6,714 bases of DNA from assembly GCA_031266295.1 (NCBI GenBank), contig JAISBH010000166.1, positions 1 to 6,714 of the forward strand, written 5' to 3'. Positions 6,688 through 6,714 of this stretch are shown here, one piece after another (within the stretch, counting starts at the first letter, position 1; each line of letters starts with the position of its first letter). The notes beneath the pieces are model-generated. The model worked only from the letters and a program-made list of their open reading frames with translations. It searched no databases and was not told the origin of the DNA. Made by a program: the position numbers and the translations under genes. This DNA comes from Oscillospiraceae bacterium (GTDB lineage Bacteria; Bacillota; Clostridia; Christensenellales; Aristaeellaceae).

Positions 6688-6714
6688 TTACGCGCGCTTC
6701 GGGGCCTTCTTCGC
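6688..6714 (-). CDS. C-terminal end of an unidentified gene with a basic Lys/Ala tail, 5' part outside window
   Basis: Read on the minus strand, the edge encodes AKKAPKRA followed by TAA at 6688-6690. A strong terminator starts 6 bases later, which supports this frame and stop as genuine. A basic Ala/Lys/Pro tail is common on nucleic-acid-binding proteins such as HU-like proteins or some ribosomal proteins, but eight residues cannot identify the gene. A second frame is also open for ten codons to a TAA at the foot of the hairpin, so the frame itself is a probable rather than a certain call. Confidence 0.5.
   Translation of the reverse strand, partial: AKKAPKRA

Noticed and set aside
1..6714. 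A possible new defence, toxin-antitoxin or mobile system
   Set aside because: Every stretch is accounted for by four conserved housekeeping genes, a gene end and a terminator. There is no integrase, transposase, repeat array, compositional break or orphan gene.

Overview
The window reads as a chromosomal housekeeping segment of a low-G+C-lineage Gram-positive bacterium (Bacillota, most likely class Clostridia), although its own base composition is fairly GC-rich. This rests on three things seen in the sequence. The order recJ - rel - dtd - hemZ is a variant of the recJ-apt-relA-dtd-...-hisS-aspS neighbourhood of Firmicutes. The RecJ is a long Firmicutes-type protein with an extra C-terminal domain. 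HemZ is a radical-SAM family found mainly in Firmicutes. Strong GGAGG/AGGTG ribosome binding sites and TTG/GTG starts fit as well. The genus cannot be told from the sequence.

Every gene lies on the minus strand, so the window reads from right to left. At the far right edge (6688-6714) are the last eight codons and stop of a gene with a Lys/Ala/Pro/Arg tail, followed at once by a strong intrinsic terminator (6645-6681). Next comes recJ (single-strand exonuclease, 4131-6626). Its real start is probably a GTG just past the terminator, not the TTG that lies inside the hairpin loop. recJ overlaps rel (1927-4134, bifunctional (p)ppGpp synthetase/hydrolase) by four bases. dtd (1459-1908, D-aminoacyl-tRNA deacylase) follows after 18 bases, and hemZ (1-1447, radical SAM coproporphyrinogen dehydrogenase-like) after 11 more. 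hemZ runs off the left edge, probably only a few residues short of its stop. It was read directly by translating the minus strand and is open for 482 codons.

The four genes are packed as one transcription unit, and each downstream Shine-Dalgarno lies in or across the end of the preceding gene, so translation is probably coupled. The shared theme is genome and translation quality under stress: RecJ in recombination and repair, Rel in sensing starvation at the ribosome, Dtd in clearing D-amino acids from tRNA, plus a radical SAM tetrapyrrole enzyme.

No mobile element, CRISPR array, tRNA or rRNA was seen, and there is no gene-free stretch over 300 bases. I do not see an undescribed system here. 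The points most worth a second look are the missing apt gene between recJ and rel, the terminator placed directly against recJ, and the choice between two start codons for rel.
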